Made by a program: the position numbers and the translations under genes | Source: Staphylococcus hsinchuensis | GTDB lineage: Bacteria; Bacillota; Bacilli; Staphylococcales; Staphylococcaceae | DNA length: 64,000 nt | Assembly (NCBI RefSeq): GCF_038789205.1 | Contig: NZ_CP128355.1 | Span: forward strand, 1,860,001-1,924,000 | Direction: 5' to 3' | The notes under the pieces: model-generated | Told to the model about the DNA's origin: nothing | What the model saw: only the letters and a program-made list of their open reading frames with translations | The model's database searches: none | Shown here: in pieces, positions 22,089 to 30,021 of the stretch | Numbering within the stretch: the first letter of the stretch is position 1 | How the letters are laid out: the number at the start of each line of letters is the position of its first letter

Positions 22089-22190
22089 ACTTTGCACCTC
22101 CTATAATTTAAGTCACGCCAAATGCAGGTGACATTGAATGTACTTAAACCTGTATTTGAGCGGTTGTATGTAGCTATAAACTACTCAACT
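22089..22190 (-). promoter_or_regulatory. Probable L21-type autoregulatory leader of rplU
   Basis: About 100 nt separate the predicted transcription start from rplU. The region contains several complementary segments and matches the position of the L21 leader known from Firmicutes, where excess L21 is thought to repress its own operon. I did not verify the consensus fold. Confidence 0.55.
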
Positions 22191-22195
22191 ACTGC

Positions 22196-22224
22196 ATTTT
22201 AGCATCAGCTATTCTTACTGTCAA
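22196..22224 (-). promoter_or_regulatory. Promoter of the rplU operon
   Basis: TTGACA (22219-22224), a 17-bp spacer and TAAAAT (22196-22201) on the minus strand. The promoter overlaps the last codons and stop of mreD. Confidence 0.85.
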
Positions 22225-22729
22225 TCTTGAATTGCATTTTCGATGTAAATTTCTTGATAATTGGAAATAAAATCAATAATAAAATAAAATTCAAGATAAA
22301 TGTTGGAATCATTCTAAATAATATGAAATTGACTACGTTCATATCAACGATACCTAAAATACTATAAATAACACCACTGTATACTTCAAAAACCATAGTT
22401 CCAAATAACACTACTATAAATATCATTCCATGATCTCTATAAAATGTTTTGAAGAAAAAGTCCATCATCACTACGAGTAATATATATCCAAATAGATATA
22501 ACCCATAAAAACTTCCAAAATATAAATCTGCCATTAATCCCAAGATAATAGATAATACAATAGATACACCAAAACTACGATAAATGCATAGCATTAAAAG
22601 ATACATTAATGTTAAATGTGGTACAAAGATGATTGCTTTATCATTGATTTGCATTGGTATGACTAAACCAATAATCGTATCAATGTAAAATAATATTAAA
22701 CCAATTAAGAAGTAGGATAACGTACGCAT
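22205..22729 (-). CDS. mreD: Rod-shape protein MreD
   Basis: This 174-residue integral membrane protein has about five or six hydrophobic segments and the MreD-typical ADLYFGSFYGLYLFGY motif. It is the usual partner of MreC. Staphylococci are cocci without MreB, but they keep mreCD. Its ATG overlaps the mreC stop (TAATG). Confidence 0.92.
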   Translation of the reverse strand: MRTLSYFLIGLILFYIDTIIGLVIPMQINDKAIIFVPHLTLMYLLMLCIYRSFGVSIVLSIILGLMADLYFGSFYGLYLFGYILLVVMMDFFFKTFYRDHGMIFIVVLFGTMVFEVYSGVIYSILGIVDMNVVNFILFRMIPTFILNFILLLILFPIIKKFTSKMQFKIDSKNS

Positions 22730-23583
22730 TACTTGTCCCCACTTTCTTCTTTTGGTAATGTATCAGGATCTCTCTTTCCGACATATACATGATTTAAATC
22801 TGATAAGTCAGCTGCTGTTTTTATTTTGACTTGTTTTGATAAACCATATTCGTCATTTTGAACTTTAGTAACTTCACCTATGTAAATACCTTTTGGAAGT
22901 TGATCAGCTAAACCACTTGTAACAACTTTATCCCCTTTTTTGATTTTATCTTTATTATCGACATCTGAAATGACTAACTCTTCATTTTTAGAATCGTAAT
23001 GATCGATTAAACCGAACACATTCTTACCTTTATGTTGTATGTTTACAGATAAACGATTGGAACGTGCTTTCGTAGTAATTAAATCAACTTGAGAGGAGAA
23101 TTGGTTGACCTTTGTGATACGACCTACTAAACCTTTCGAAGTCATTACGGCCATATTTTTATCTATTCCATTTTTAGCACCTTGATTGATTACTAATTTG
23201 TTCATCCATTGATCAGGATTTCTTGCCAAAACTGTACTTGATATCGGCTCATATTTTGAAATATCATCAATTTTCAATTCCTTTTTATATTTCTTGTTAT
23301 CAGCTTTCAATCTTTCATTTTCGGCTTCAAGTTTTTTTAACTTTGCAGACTCATCTTTAGAATCTTTATCATTATTAAAGAAATTGCCGATTGAACCAGC
23401 GATAAATTGCGTAGGATAACTAACTACCCTCTGTCCTAAGGAAACTGAGTCACCCACATATTGTTCAACTGGTGATTGTGATTGAGAACGTAACGACATC
23501 TCAATCAACGCTATAAAAAGAATGATTGCACATAAAATAACAACCGCTTTGTTATTTTTAAAAAACTTTGACAACCTAAACAC
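22729..23583 (-). CDS. mreC: Cell-shape protein MreC
   Basis: This 284-residue protein has one transmembrane helix (about 13-30), a coiled coil (about 78-105, rich in K, E and L), then the beta-barrel MreC domain with WMNKLVINQGAKNGI and VVTSGLADQLPKGIYIGEV. It is extracytoplasmic and links wall-synthesis proteins. It is overlapped by mreD. The apparent promoter lies about 270 nt upstream. Confidence 0.94.
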   Translation of the reverse strand: MFRLSKFFKNNKAVVILCAIILFIALIEMSLRSQSQSPVEQYVGDSVSLGQRVVSYPTQFIAGSIGNFFNNDKDSKDESAKLKKLEAENERLKADNKKYKKELKIDDISKYEPISSTVLARNPDQWMNKLVINQGAKNGIDKNMAVMTSKGLVGRITKVNQFSSQVDLITTKARSNRLSVNIQHKGKNVFGLIDHYDSKNEELVISDVDNKDKIKKGDKVVTSGLADQLPKGIYIGEVTKVQNDEYGLSKQVKIKTAADLSDLNHVYVGKRDPDTLPKEESGDK

Positions 23584-23647
23584 CTCAATTAACCATCTTA
23601 TTATGTTCTGTTCTTATTTTATATTACTTATCTTATGAAATAAAGCA

Positions 23648-23800
23648 CTAACCATATTTATGAATATCAAAATTGTTTGAAATTATATTTGATAATTTGA
23701 TGTGAAAAATTTTCAAATAAAACCATTTATGTATCCATAAAAATATAAATATGTATATTAATATTATCAATATGATTACTATTAGCGATAATACAAGCAT
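23648..23800 (-). CDS. Possible 50-residue membrane peptide in the mreC leader
   Basis: A frame starting MLVLSLIVIILIILIYIFIF continues to a short polar tail (about residues 28-50), predicting one transmembrane helix. It lies between the apparent mreC promoter (23860-23888) and mreC. No good ribosome site precedes the ATG, and AT-rich DNA easily yields such hydrophobic frames. I list it only as a candidate. Confidence 0.2.
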   Translation of the reverse strand: MLVLSLIVIILIILIYIFIFLWIHKWFYLKIFHIKLSNIISNNFDIHKYG

Positions 23801-23859
23801 GAATAACAAATATAACTTGTTTAAATTTGTTCTAAATTCAACTTACCTCACGCTATCAA

Positions 23860-23888
23860 AGTATACCATTTCTTTAACCCTCGACCAA
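23860..23888 (-). promoter_or_regulatory. Promoter upstream of mreCD
   Basis: TTGGTC (23883-23888), a 17-bp spacer and TATACT (23860-23865) on the minus strand. It overlaps a dispersed repeat. The resulting 5' leader of mreC would be about 270 nt. Confidence 0.6.
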
Positions 23889-23892
23889 TGGA

Positions 23893-23932
23893 TTCGAATT
23901 CGATTACCGTTGCACTTTATTTTGCAATAAAA
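23893..23932 (+). repeat. Dispersed intergenic repeat, second family, partial copy
   Basis: The sequence AATTCGATTACCGTTGCAC and the following TTTTGCA-TAAAAA resemble 33019-33053. It also shares the AATTCGATT core with 25172-25180. It is noncoding and overlaps the region of the mreC promoter. Confidence 0.5.
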
Positions 23933-23967
23933 AAAGATGGCTGTCTCTTGTTAGAGAAACCATCTTT
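23933..23967 (-). terminator. Terminator of the small acidic-protein gene
   Basis: Arms 23933-23940 and 23960-23967 are exactly complementary, with an inner TCTCT/AGAGA pair. The minus-strand product ends in a U-run, about 40 bp after the stop of the 52-residue gene. Confidence 0.8.
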
Positions 23968-24008
23968 CTTAAGCTATCTGAAAAATTGTAATTTTGGTTA
24001 ATAAAATA

Positions 24009-24167
24009 TTATTTATTATCCTCTTTAGATTCATCTGTTTCTTTAGATTCGTTTGAATCCTTTTCATCTTCTTTATATAAAGTTTCATCTTTACGCCAAC
24101 GTGCAAATAGATTTTGTGCTTTTGCTTGTTCATCAGCTTTTTTCTCGCTAGATTTTTCACTCATCAT
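24009..24167 (-). CDS. Small charged acidic protein, 52 residues
   Basis: The frame reads MMSEKSSEKKADEQAKAQNL, then FARWRKDETLYKEDEKD and a Ser/Glu/Lys/Asp-rich tail ending at TAA 24009-24011. It is highly charged, with no membrane segment, and may be largely disordered. A strong terminator follows, which supports a real transcription unit. The ribosome site (GGTTGG region) is weak. Codon use looks native. A different frame over the same bases is longer but Lys-rich, with no such features, and I consider it a shadow. Function unknown. Confidence 0.65.
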   Translation of the reverse strand: MMSEKSSEKKADEQAKAQNLFARWRKDETLYKEDEKDSNESKETDESKEDNK

Positions 24168-24234
24168 TACACACCAACCTTTTAATAATTTACTGTATTA
24201 AGGCTAACGCATTTTATAGTATAATTCAAATGTG

Positions 24235-24693
24235 TTACTCAAAGCTTGATGGTGGTTTTAACTCAATATTTTGACCCATTTTATTTAAGTCTTGTTGCAT
24301 TTCAATTTCAGTTTTATATACTCTGATAGAATCTGAACCAAATTTATATATAATAAATTTATCATCTCTTTGGCCTGCTAAATATTTATCATTATACCCC
24401 ATACGTCCTATGCCAGATACTGACATAAACTCTCTCTTATCAATAAAATTGAACACATTTTTAACTTGGCTCAATGGTACATTATTCAATAAATCATTAT
24501 CTTCGACCGTATACCTTTCGCCACCGGTCATTTGTGAGTTTGGTGCGTTCTTATTCATAGATGGTTCTTCATTATGAACTGGGTTCCATGCTTGATCTTT
24601 TAAAACTGGTGCGTATCTCATAGCGAAAAAGACAATCATCAATATCGCAATGATAGCAATAATATTCTTTATTAACCTAAATATAAAACGCAT
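24235..24693 (-). CDS. DUF4930-type membrane-anchored protein
   Basis: This 152-residue protein has an N-terminal transmembrane helix (about residues 9-27) and a soluble domain containing NNVPLSQVKNVFNFIDKREFMSVSG, GRMGYNDKYLAGQRDDKFIIYKFG and a C-terminal amphipathic end. I recognise it as the staphylococcal DUF4930 family, of unknown function. It is transcribed away from a tiny membrane-protein gene on the other strand. The intergenic region holds a 14-bp inverted repeat. Confidence 0.75.
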   Translation of the reverse strand: MRFIFRLIKNIIAIIAILMIVFFAMRYAPVLKDQAWNPVHNEEPSMNKNAPNSQMTGGERYTVEDNDLLNNVPLSQVKNVFNFIDKREFMSVSGIGRMGYNDKYLAGQRDDKFIIYKFGSDSIRVYKTEIEMQQDLNKMGQNIELKPPSSFE

Positions 24694-24750
24694 GAACCAC
24701 CCTCCATTTCTAATATACTATCATATTATAAATTCTATAAGTATATAACT

Positions 24751-24795
24751 ACATCAGTCTATGGGCGTAATTCAAACATTACCATAGACCGATGT
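24751..24795. repeat. Imperfect 14-bp inverted repeat between divergent genes
   Basis: Arms 24751-24764 and 24782-24795 match at 13 of 14 positions, around a 17-nt centre. It sits between DUF4930 and the 66-residue membrane-protein gene, just upstream of the likely promoter of the latter. It could be an operator for one or both. Confidence 0.6.
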
Positions 24796-24843
24796 CAATT
24801 GGTCTTGTAAACTGTATGATATACATAAAGGAGTGAATATATC

Positions 24844-25044
24844 ATGAGCGTGCTAACTATCATACTTATCGCACTCTTAGTTATTTTATTATTTAGAGTT
24901 AGCGTTTCGATTATAAGAGCTTTAATATATATAGGTCTTGTACTTTTATGCCTTTATTTAGCTTATCAAGGTGCATTATACGCGCTAGATTATTTCAATG
25001 TAGATATCAATCAGTTAATTTATGATGTGAAATCTAGTATCTAA
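24844..25044 (+). CDS. Small membrane protein, 66 residues
   Basis: Two hydrophobic stretches (about residues 3-18 and 23-48) are followed by a short polar tail, VDINQLIYDVKSSI. A good ribosome site AAAGGAG lies 9 nt before the ATG. It is followed by a hairpin at 25103-25134 that may act as a terminator. Family unknown; function unknown. Confidence 0.7.
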   Translation: MSVLTIILIALLVILLFRVSVSIIRALIYIGLVLLCLYLAYQGALYALDYFNVDINQLIYDVKSSI

Positions 25045-25102
25045 TTGTCTCAACGTTTAAATAATCTTTACTATTCAAATTAAAAACCCACTATATCTGT
25101 AG

Positions 25103-25200
25103 GAGTCTGGGACAAAAATAATTGTCTCAGACTCTTTATCATTTAAAAGTGGCTACGAAACCTCTGTCAGAAAATTCGATTTCTGTCTATCTATTTCAAA
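25103..25200 (+). repeat. Dispersed intergenic repeat, second family, with terminator-like hairpin
   Basis: The first part is a 13-bp hairpin (25103-25115/25122-25134, one G-U pair) that may end the 66-residue gene. The part after it shares ACGAA and AATTCGATT-CTGTC with the copy at 32951-33050. Both copies lie downstream of plus-strand genes in the same orientation. Confidence 0.65.
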
Positions 25201-25203
25201 ATT

Positions 25204-25881
25204 TCAATCAATATATCCCTCTTCAGCTAAACTTAGATATTGATGGTCCCCTATAATAATATGATCTAAAATCTCAATACCTATGATTGCACCGCATTGG
25301 ATGAGTCTTTTTGTTGTCTCGATATCTTCATTAGAAGGCGTGACCTCTCCTGAAGGATGATTATGAATGAGTATTATTGAATGACTAGATTGTTTAATGG
25401 CTTCATTAAATATTTCACGAGGATGCACAATTGAAGAATTTAATGTACCAATAAATATTATCTTTTGTTTAAACACAACGTTTTTAGCATCTAAAAATAA
25501 CACTACAAGTTGTTCCTGTTTTAAATGCTCCATTTTAGCCATCATATAATTAGCGACATCTTTTGGTGAATTGATTTGAACCTTTTCTTCAACACTACCT
25601 GAATGCATACGCTCCCCAAGTTCAAATGCCGCCTTTAATGTTAATGCTTTATATACTCCTACTCCTTTGATTTGATTTAGATCATTTAATGAAAGTGACT
25701 TTAATTCCTTTAAATTACTGACTGATCTCAATAATTCATGTGCAATGTCTAAACTTGAATATCCTTTTCGCCCTGTATTAATTAGAATTGCTAACAATTC
25801 AGCATGAGACAATTCAGAGGCACCATGATTAAGCATGCGTTCTTTTGGCTTTTGATAATCTGCCAATTCATTGATTCTCAT
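25204..25881 (-). CDS. radC: RadC family JAB-domain protein
   Basis: This 225-residue protein has an N-terminal helix-hairpin-helix segment ([19 protein letters not shown]) and a C-terminal JAB metalloprotease-like domain with [14 protein letters not shown] at residues 173-186, the complete zinc motif. Despite its name the family's role in DNA repair is unsettled. It lies 18 bp downstream of comC, usual in staphylococci. Confidence 0.94.
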   Translation of the reverse strand: MRINELADYQKPKERMLNHGASELSHAELLAILINTGRKGYSSLDIAHELLRSVSNLKELKSLSLNDLNQIKGVGVYKALTLKAAFELGERMHSGSVEEKVQINSPKDVANYMMAKMEHLKQEQLVVLFLDAKNVVFKQKIIFIGTLNSSIVHPREIFNEAIKQSSHSIILIHNHPSGEVTPSNEDIETTKRLIQCGAIIGIEILDHIIIGDHQYLSLAEEGYID

Positions 25882-25899
25882 GATGTTTCATCTCCTTGT

Positions 25900-26568
25900 T
25901 TAAAATAGTATAGCAATATTGAAAGCTATAAATACAAATGGTAACAATGGTATTTTTTTATTTTTCTGATGTAAACACAAATGGTAATAGAGCCCAAAAA
26001 TAGTGGCTAAAATACTTGTTAATAAAAGCATAATAACTAACGTGTTATATGGAAGTATGTAAGATAAGATAGAAAATATTAAAATATCACCATATCCTAT
26101 ACCTTTATGACAAAGAAAATAAAATAAGTGTGATAAAAGCGTTACTAAGATAAAAAATAACCACTCACCTGAAATTAAATAAAACACACAGAAACTAAAT
26201 ACAATAAAGACATGTAATGGTAAGGTGAAAGTTTTAAAATCATAGATTGCAAAAGTGAGTAAAAATAAATATGTAAGTAAATAAGAAGTGGAATTGATAG
26301 GAAAAGTGAAATAAAAAAAAATTATAGGAATAAGTGCGAATAATTCACCAATCAAATATGTTCTTGAAATGCGTTGGTGACAACAAATGGAACGACCTCT
26401 AAGTTGGATGAAACTCCAAATAGGTATTAAACTAGTAAAACCTAACGGTTGATGACAATAATCACATGTAGATCGACGAAATAAATATTTTAACGATAAA
26501 TCTTCTACCTCACAAAATTGATATAAAAAGCTAAAGAGAACAGGACAAAATAATAATATATAAATCAT
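25900..26568 (-). CDS. comC: Prepilin peptidase ComC
   Basis: This 222-residue A24-family aspartic peptidase would process ComG pseudopilins for DNA uptake. The catalytic aspartates are D110 (IYDFKTFTLP) and D161 (GYGDILI). A cysteine region (C35, C38, C62, C63) resembles the zinc or disulfide site of the family, although the second pair is CC rather than CxxC. About six to seven membrane helices. It is on the short side for the family but appears intact. Confidence 0.9.
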   Translation of the reverse strand: MIYILLFCPVLFSFLYQFCEVEDLSLKYLFRRSTCDYCHQPLGFTSLIPIWSFIQLRGRSICCHQRISRTYLIGELFALIPIIFFYFTFPINSTSYLLTYLFLLTFAIYDFKTFTLPLHVFIVFSFCVFYLISGEWLFFILVTLLSHLFYFLCHKGIGYGDILIFSILSYILPYNTLVIMLLLTSILATIFGLYYHLCLHQKNKKIPLLPFVFIAFNIAILF

Positions 26569-26671
26569 CAGAACGCCTCCGTACTAAGTATAGCACGTAT
26601 AAATCATAAACTTAACAAAATTATCATATTCCTAAAAACTTTTATAATTTTATACTTTTAATACAAAAAAA

Positions 26672-26705
26672 TGGAACTCATGACCGTGATCAGTTCTGAG
26701 TTCCA
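26672..26705 (-). terminator. Terminator of the squalene synthase-like gene
   Basis: Arms 26672-26680 and 26697-26705 are exactly complementary, followed by a U-run on the minus strand, 12 bp after the stop. Confidence 0.85.
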
Positions 26706-26717
26706 CTTAAAATTAAT

Positions 26718-27536
26718 TTAATCTTTTTTTACTTCTTCTACTGTTTCTTCTACTTCCTGACGAGAAATCTTTTCACGTCCATCTTTCATTGCTTTTAAAG
26801 ATTTATGAGCTAACGCTAATGGTAATTTACAGAAAAGTCTTATACTGCGTTTATGTACCATAGTCATATATTCATCAGCCTTCGCCAAATTGTCCTCGGC
26901 ATATTTAAATAAATCATCACGATTCATATCGTCTGGAACAAAACTTACACCACGTTCCTCATAATCTTCTTCTTCGTTGCGTAAAATATTTACGGCTTGT
27001 AGTCCTCGACCATAACCAATCGCAAGTTCACGATCTGTTTTTTCTCCTGCACAAACCTCCCATAACTCGGACAACATCACTCCGACAAGGCCTGCCACGT
27101 AATATGTATAATCGTCTAACTCTTCACGGGTACGAACATTCCAATTTGCTTTAGCCCATTTTGCCATGCCTTCAGCCATCTCACTAGAATATTCCGTAAC
27201 GATTGACACTGTTTGATCAGGACAAGCATCAATCCAATCGCCTAACCGTATAGTAACCTCCGGCATTTTTTCTTTTACAGGACTCAATATTTCTTGATAA
27301 CGCGTTTCATCAAATGAATGTTTTAATAAATCACTGACTTGTAATAATATTTTATTTTTAGTGTCATTATCAACATCTTCGTGATCTTCAATTTCATCAA
27401 TCGCACGCATGATAAGATATGCTGACGCAACTGAATGTTTTAATTCCTTTTCCAAAAATGTAATGGGTATATAGAATGTACGACTCGTTTCTTTCAAGAC
27501 ACGCATCGCATCTTTTGGGAATTTTTTATCTGACAT
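26718..27536 (-). CDS. Squalene/phytoene synthase-family protein
   Basis: This 272-residue all-helical protein belongs to the trans-isoprenyl head-to-head synthase family. The first Asp-rich motif is DEIED (47-51). The second region is NILRNEEEDYEERG (183-196), where the first aspartate of the usual DxxxD is replaced by N187 while D191 is kept. The start at 27534-27536 has GGAGG and AAGGA upstream; an earlier in-frame start adds eleven residues without support. It stands alone, not in a crt carotenoid operon. By its altered motif it may be a prenyl diphosphate phosphatase or a specialised synthase rather than a CrtM equivalent. Confidence 0.85.
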   Translation of the reverse strand: MSDKKFPKDAMRVLKETSRTFYIPITFLEKELKHSVASAYLIMRAIDEIEDHEDVDNDTKNKILLQVSDLLKHSFDETRYQEILSPVKEKMPEVTIRLGDWIDACPDQTVSIVTEYSSEMAEGMAKWAKANWNVRTREELDDYTYYVAGLVGVMLSELWEVCAGEKTDRELAIGYGRGLQAVNILRNEEEDYEERGVSFVPDDMNRDDLFKYAEDNLAKADEYMTMVHKRSIRLFCKLPLALAHKSLKAMKDGREKISRQEVEETVEEVKKD

Positions 27537-27626
27537 TTTTCCTTGCCTCCCTTTTTTAAATACTATCACATTATCTTAAAATAAAACATTATTCTTATGT
27601 CAAATAAACGATATTAATTTAATAAA

Positions 27627-27655
27627 TTAACTATTAGAAAAAGTACCATTATGAT
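27627..27655 (+). promoter_or_regulatory. Promoter of the 86-residue membrane-protein gene
   Basis: TTAACT (27627-27632), a 17-bp spacer and TATGAT (27650-27655), with the ATG about 40 nt downstream. Confidence 0.6.
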
Positions 27656-27693
27656 ACGCTAAAAAAGACATAATTACCTGTAGGAGGCTATTA

Positions 27694-27954
27694 ATGAAAG
27701 ATCAAAGCAAATTAATATTAAAAAAACTTAGTTCTTTCGCAAAATATGTTTTTATCTTAGCTATTATTTTACTTATTATTGGGGACACAGTAACGCCCAG
27801 CCCTAACTTTTTAAGTTATTTGTCAAAAACACTTGTCATCCTAGGCGTTATTTTACTAATGTTACCTGAAGTCCTTCACGGAAAGATTAAAGATATAGTC
27901 ATTTGGATATCAATTTTATTAATTGTAATTATTTTAGTTGTCTTCATTATTTAA
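27694..27954 (+). CDS. Small membrane protein, 86 residues
   Basis: About three hydrophobic helices (near residues 17-32, 45-60 and 67-86) follow a basic N-terminus, MKDQSKLILKKL. The AGGAGG site precedes the ATG, a promoter lies at 27627-27655, and a strong terminator follows, so it is a complete one-gene unit. I do not recognise a family. Confidence 0.75.
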   Translation: MKDQSKLILKKLSSFAKYVFILAIILLIIGDTVTPSPNFLSYLSKTLVILGVILLMLPEVLHGKIKDIVIWISILLIVIILVVFII

Positions 27955-28046
27955 TACAATATAGGTTGAATATTGAAATTTGTTTACCGTATGAAGCATA
28001 ATCTATGTATTCCTACACATGTTTATAGGGATTACAACATAAATTT

Positions 28047-28075
28047 AAGGCTGGCACATAATCTATGCCAGCCTT
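28047..28075 (+). terminator. Terminator of the 86-residue gene
   Basis: A perfect 10-bp GC-rich stem (28047-28056/28066-28075) followed by a T-run on the plus strand. Confidence 0.92.
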
Positions 28076-28109
28076 TTTTAAACCTAAGGAAGGTTTTATT
28101 ATTTATTTG

Positions 28110-28355
28110 TCACTGCTTGATTTTATAGTTATAAATAATGGAAGCAATACCTAAACCAAATAACATAAAAATCAAAACATAAATTGCAAATACCTCTGTC
28201 TTAATATGCACACAAAAAAGTAAAAATAATAAAAATACTAATATAAAGTACACAGGTATCAATAACCTTTTTAATAATATCGGGCTTTCCACTGAATCAC
28301 ACCAATTTTTTAATATTAACATGTCATTTATTATTGAATGTAAAATACATGTCAT
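28110..28355 (-). CDS. Possible small two-helix membrane protein
   Basis: The frame ends LIFMLFGLGIASIIYNYKIKQ and has two hydrophobic helices in its last 60 residues. The start is uncertain. The outermost ATG at 28355 and another at 28322 have no ribosome site. A GTG at 28290-28292 has GGTG about 8 nt upstream and would give 60 residues (MESPILLKRLL). No relative is recognised. Confidence 0.45.
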   Translation of the reverse strand: MTCILHSIINDMLILKNWCDSVESPILLKRLLIPVYFILVFLLFLLFCVHIKTEVFAIYVLIFMLFGLGIASIIYNYKIKQ

Positions 28356-28503
28356 AGTTGTAACAATAATGTAATTTAAATTCTATCATTTTTTTCAATT
28401 AATGACATTAAATTCATTAAATGGTCAATTTCAGTGCTTAACTGTCCCAGTTATGAAATATTTTTGTAGTAAAAATGCATAATTGTCTTACATTACGAAA
28501 ATA

Positions 28504-29094
28504 TTACATATATGGATTACCATACTTTTCGCAATAACGATAGAAGCCATTTTGATATAGATACGTCAGCTTTTCTATATTTTCAGTTGTATCAAAGTTC
28601 ACTAATTGTAACACTTTTTGAGTAAATGATAGCGCAGCAGTTCCATTAGCAGTAACAAGATTGCCATCCGCAACTGATTGTTGAGACACAAAATGTTTGT
28701 CAGGTTGATAATTAACATAATTAGACCACAAAGATTGATCGTTACCCGTATGAATATATTGATTTAAAAAGCCATAACGTGCTAAATAATCGACTGCCCC
28801 ACAAATTGCCCCAATGGCAATGCCTTTATCAAAAGCATCCTTTACTTTTTCTGTCACAGTAGGGTCCTCAATATTCCAGCTATCTCCACCAACTAACACA
28901 AGTAACGCTTCATCACCAGGATCATTTTCTAATGTATAATCTACTAACGTATTAAACCCACCTATTGACCTAACTTGTTGATGAGTTGAGATTGTTCGTA
29001 TTTCCCACTCATCACTCTTGCTCAAAGTTGCACTTAGATACGTTGCTTCCCATTCAGCATATTGGTCTAATATAAGAAATGTTGCTATTTTCAA
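28504..29094 (-). CDS. DJ-1/PfpI family protein
   Basis: This 196-residue protein has the class I glutamine-amidotransferase-like fold. LVGGDSW precedes the nucleophile elbow AICGAVDYLARYG with C98 as the probable active cysteine. E14 or E16 could be the paired acidic residue. Such proteins act as protease-like hydrolases, glyoxalases or deglycases, and the substrate cannot be told. It is the last gene of the possible MarR-rhodanese-mepB-DJ-1 series (21 bp from mepB). Confidence 0.85.
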   Translation of the reverse strand: MKIATFLILDQYAEWEATYLSATLSKSDEWEIRTISTHQQVRSIGGFNTLVDYTLENDPGDEALLVLVGGDSWNIEDPTVTEKVKDAFDKGIAIGAICGAVDYLARYGFLNQYIHTGNDQSLWSNYVNYQPDKHFVSQQSVADGNLVTANGTAALSFTQKVLQLVNFDTTENIEKLTYLYQNGFYRYCEKYGNPYM

Positions 29095-29115
29095 TTTTAT
29101 AGCCTCTTTTCGATT

Positions 29116-29631
29116 TTAAAATTTATTAAAATACAGATTCTTCATTTTTATGAAATCCATTTCTTCCGACATATCTATAAAATATTGTAGTTGCCATTTT
29201 TGCGTTTGGCTGGCAGTTTTATTTAAATTTGTTTCCCATGATGGATACACACGAAATGCCATTTTACCCTTGTGTTTATTTGAAGTAATGAGGCCTTTGT
29301 GTCTTAAAAGTTCTTTCGGAAAAATGAACTGTCCTTTATAGTTTTTATCTAATATATTAATCACTAAAAAGTCTTGCATGATTTCGAAATGAAATGGAAT
29401 ATTTACATTGTCCTTGTTTTTGTGCCATATTGCGACAAAATACCCTTTTTTCTTAGGTGTCTGTTTTGCTAACCGACTTTTAAAGGTTGTGTTTTGAACA
29501 GAAAATTGAAATGCTTCATATTCAACGTTATATCTTTCTTTAGTAGGGCTATCTATACTATCTATCTCCATATAAGACAGTACATATTTTATAAATTGAT
29601 AAGAACTAAAATCATCCAAAACTTTTTTCAT
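29116..29631 (-). CDS. mepB: MepB family protein
   Basis: This 171-residue protein matches MepB, best known from the mepRAB efflux locus of Staphylococcus aureus. It has FQFSVQNTTFKSRLAKQTPKK, GYFVAIWHKN, FIFPKELLRHKGLIT, KGKMAFRVYPSWET and a C-terminal QKWQLQYF. MepB has no known activity. Here no MepA-type transporter is nearby, but a MarR regulator is two genes upstream, as in mepRAB. I chose the ATG at 29629-29631; the ribosome site is weak and a GTG nine bases earlier is possible. Confidence 0.82.
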   Translation of the reverse strand: MKKVLDDFSSYQFIKYVLSYMEIDSIDSPTKERYNVEYEAFQFSVQNTTFKSRLAKQTPKKKGYFVAIWHKNKDNVNIPFHFEIMQDFLVINILDKNYKGQFIFPKELLRHKGLITSNKHKGKMAFRVYPSWETNLNKTASQTQKWQLQYFIDMSEEMDFIKMKNLYFNKF

Positions 29632-29661
29632 CACATTCACTCATTTTTTTATTTTAATTAC

Positions 29662-30021
29662 TTAAACTTCTTCAAGTGGGAGGTTCATACCTTTCCATCC
29701 CTCAAGTGCTCCAGCTAATTCATAAGCTTCAAAGTCGTTCTTCAATAATTCTAGTAGTGCAACCTTTCCTAGTATTGTGCCACCTGTCCAATCATATACG
29801 ACATAAATGTAATCCTTAGATAATGTATCTAACTGCTCTTTCAATTCTTTGGCAGGTATTTCAATAGAATTCTTTATTTTATCTTTTTTTACTTTTTTTG
29901 GAGCATTTCTTACGTCAATAACTTTATATTTATTCCCGTCTTTTTCCATATCTTCTAAAACTTCATGATGGTTAATATACAAACTTAAATATGTTTCTAA
30001 TAATTCAATTTTCTTCTTCAT
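29662..30021 (-). CDS. Rhodanese-like protein lacking the active-site cysteine
   Basis: This roughly 119-residue protein has a rhodanese fold: VIDVRNAPKK, SIEIPAKEL, YVVYDWTGGT and AYELAGALEGWKG. In active sulfurtransferases the position after VVY is cysteine. Here it is aspartate (D77 from the chosen start), so classical persulfide transfer is not expected. The start at 30019-30021 has an AAAGG site 8 nt upstream, and an ATG nine bases earlier is too close to it. The gene overlaps the end of the MarR gene by 17 bp, so the two are translationally coupled. Confidence 0.82.
   Translation of the reverse strand: MKKKIELLETYLSLYINHHEVLEDMEKDGNKYKVIDVRNAPKKVKKDKIKNSIEIPAKELKEQLDTLSKDYIYVVYDWTGGTILGKVALLELLKNDFEAYELAGALEGWKGMNLPLEEV

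Noticed and set aside
23969..24160. 63-codon Lys-rich minus-strand frame
   Set aside because: It is an alternative frame of the 52-residue acidic protein, which has better composition and a matching terminator.
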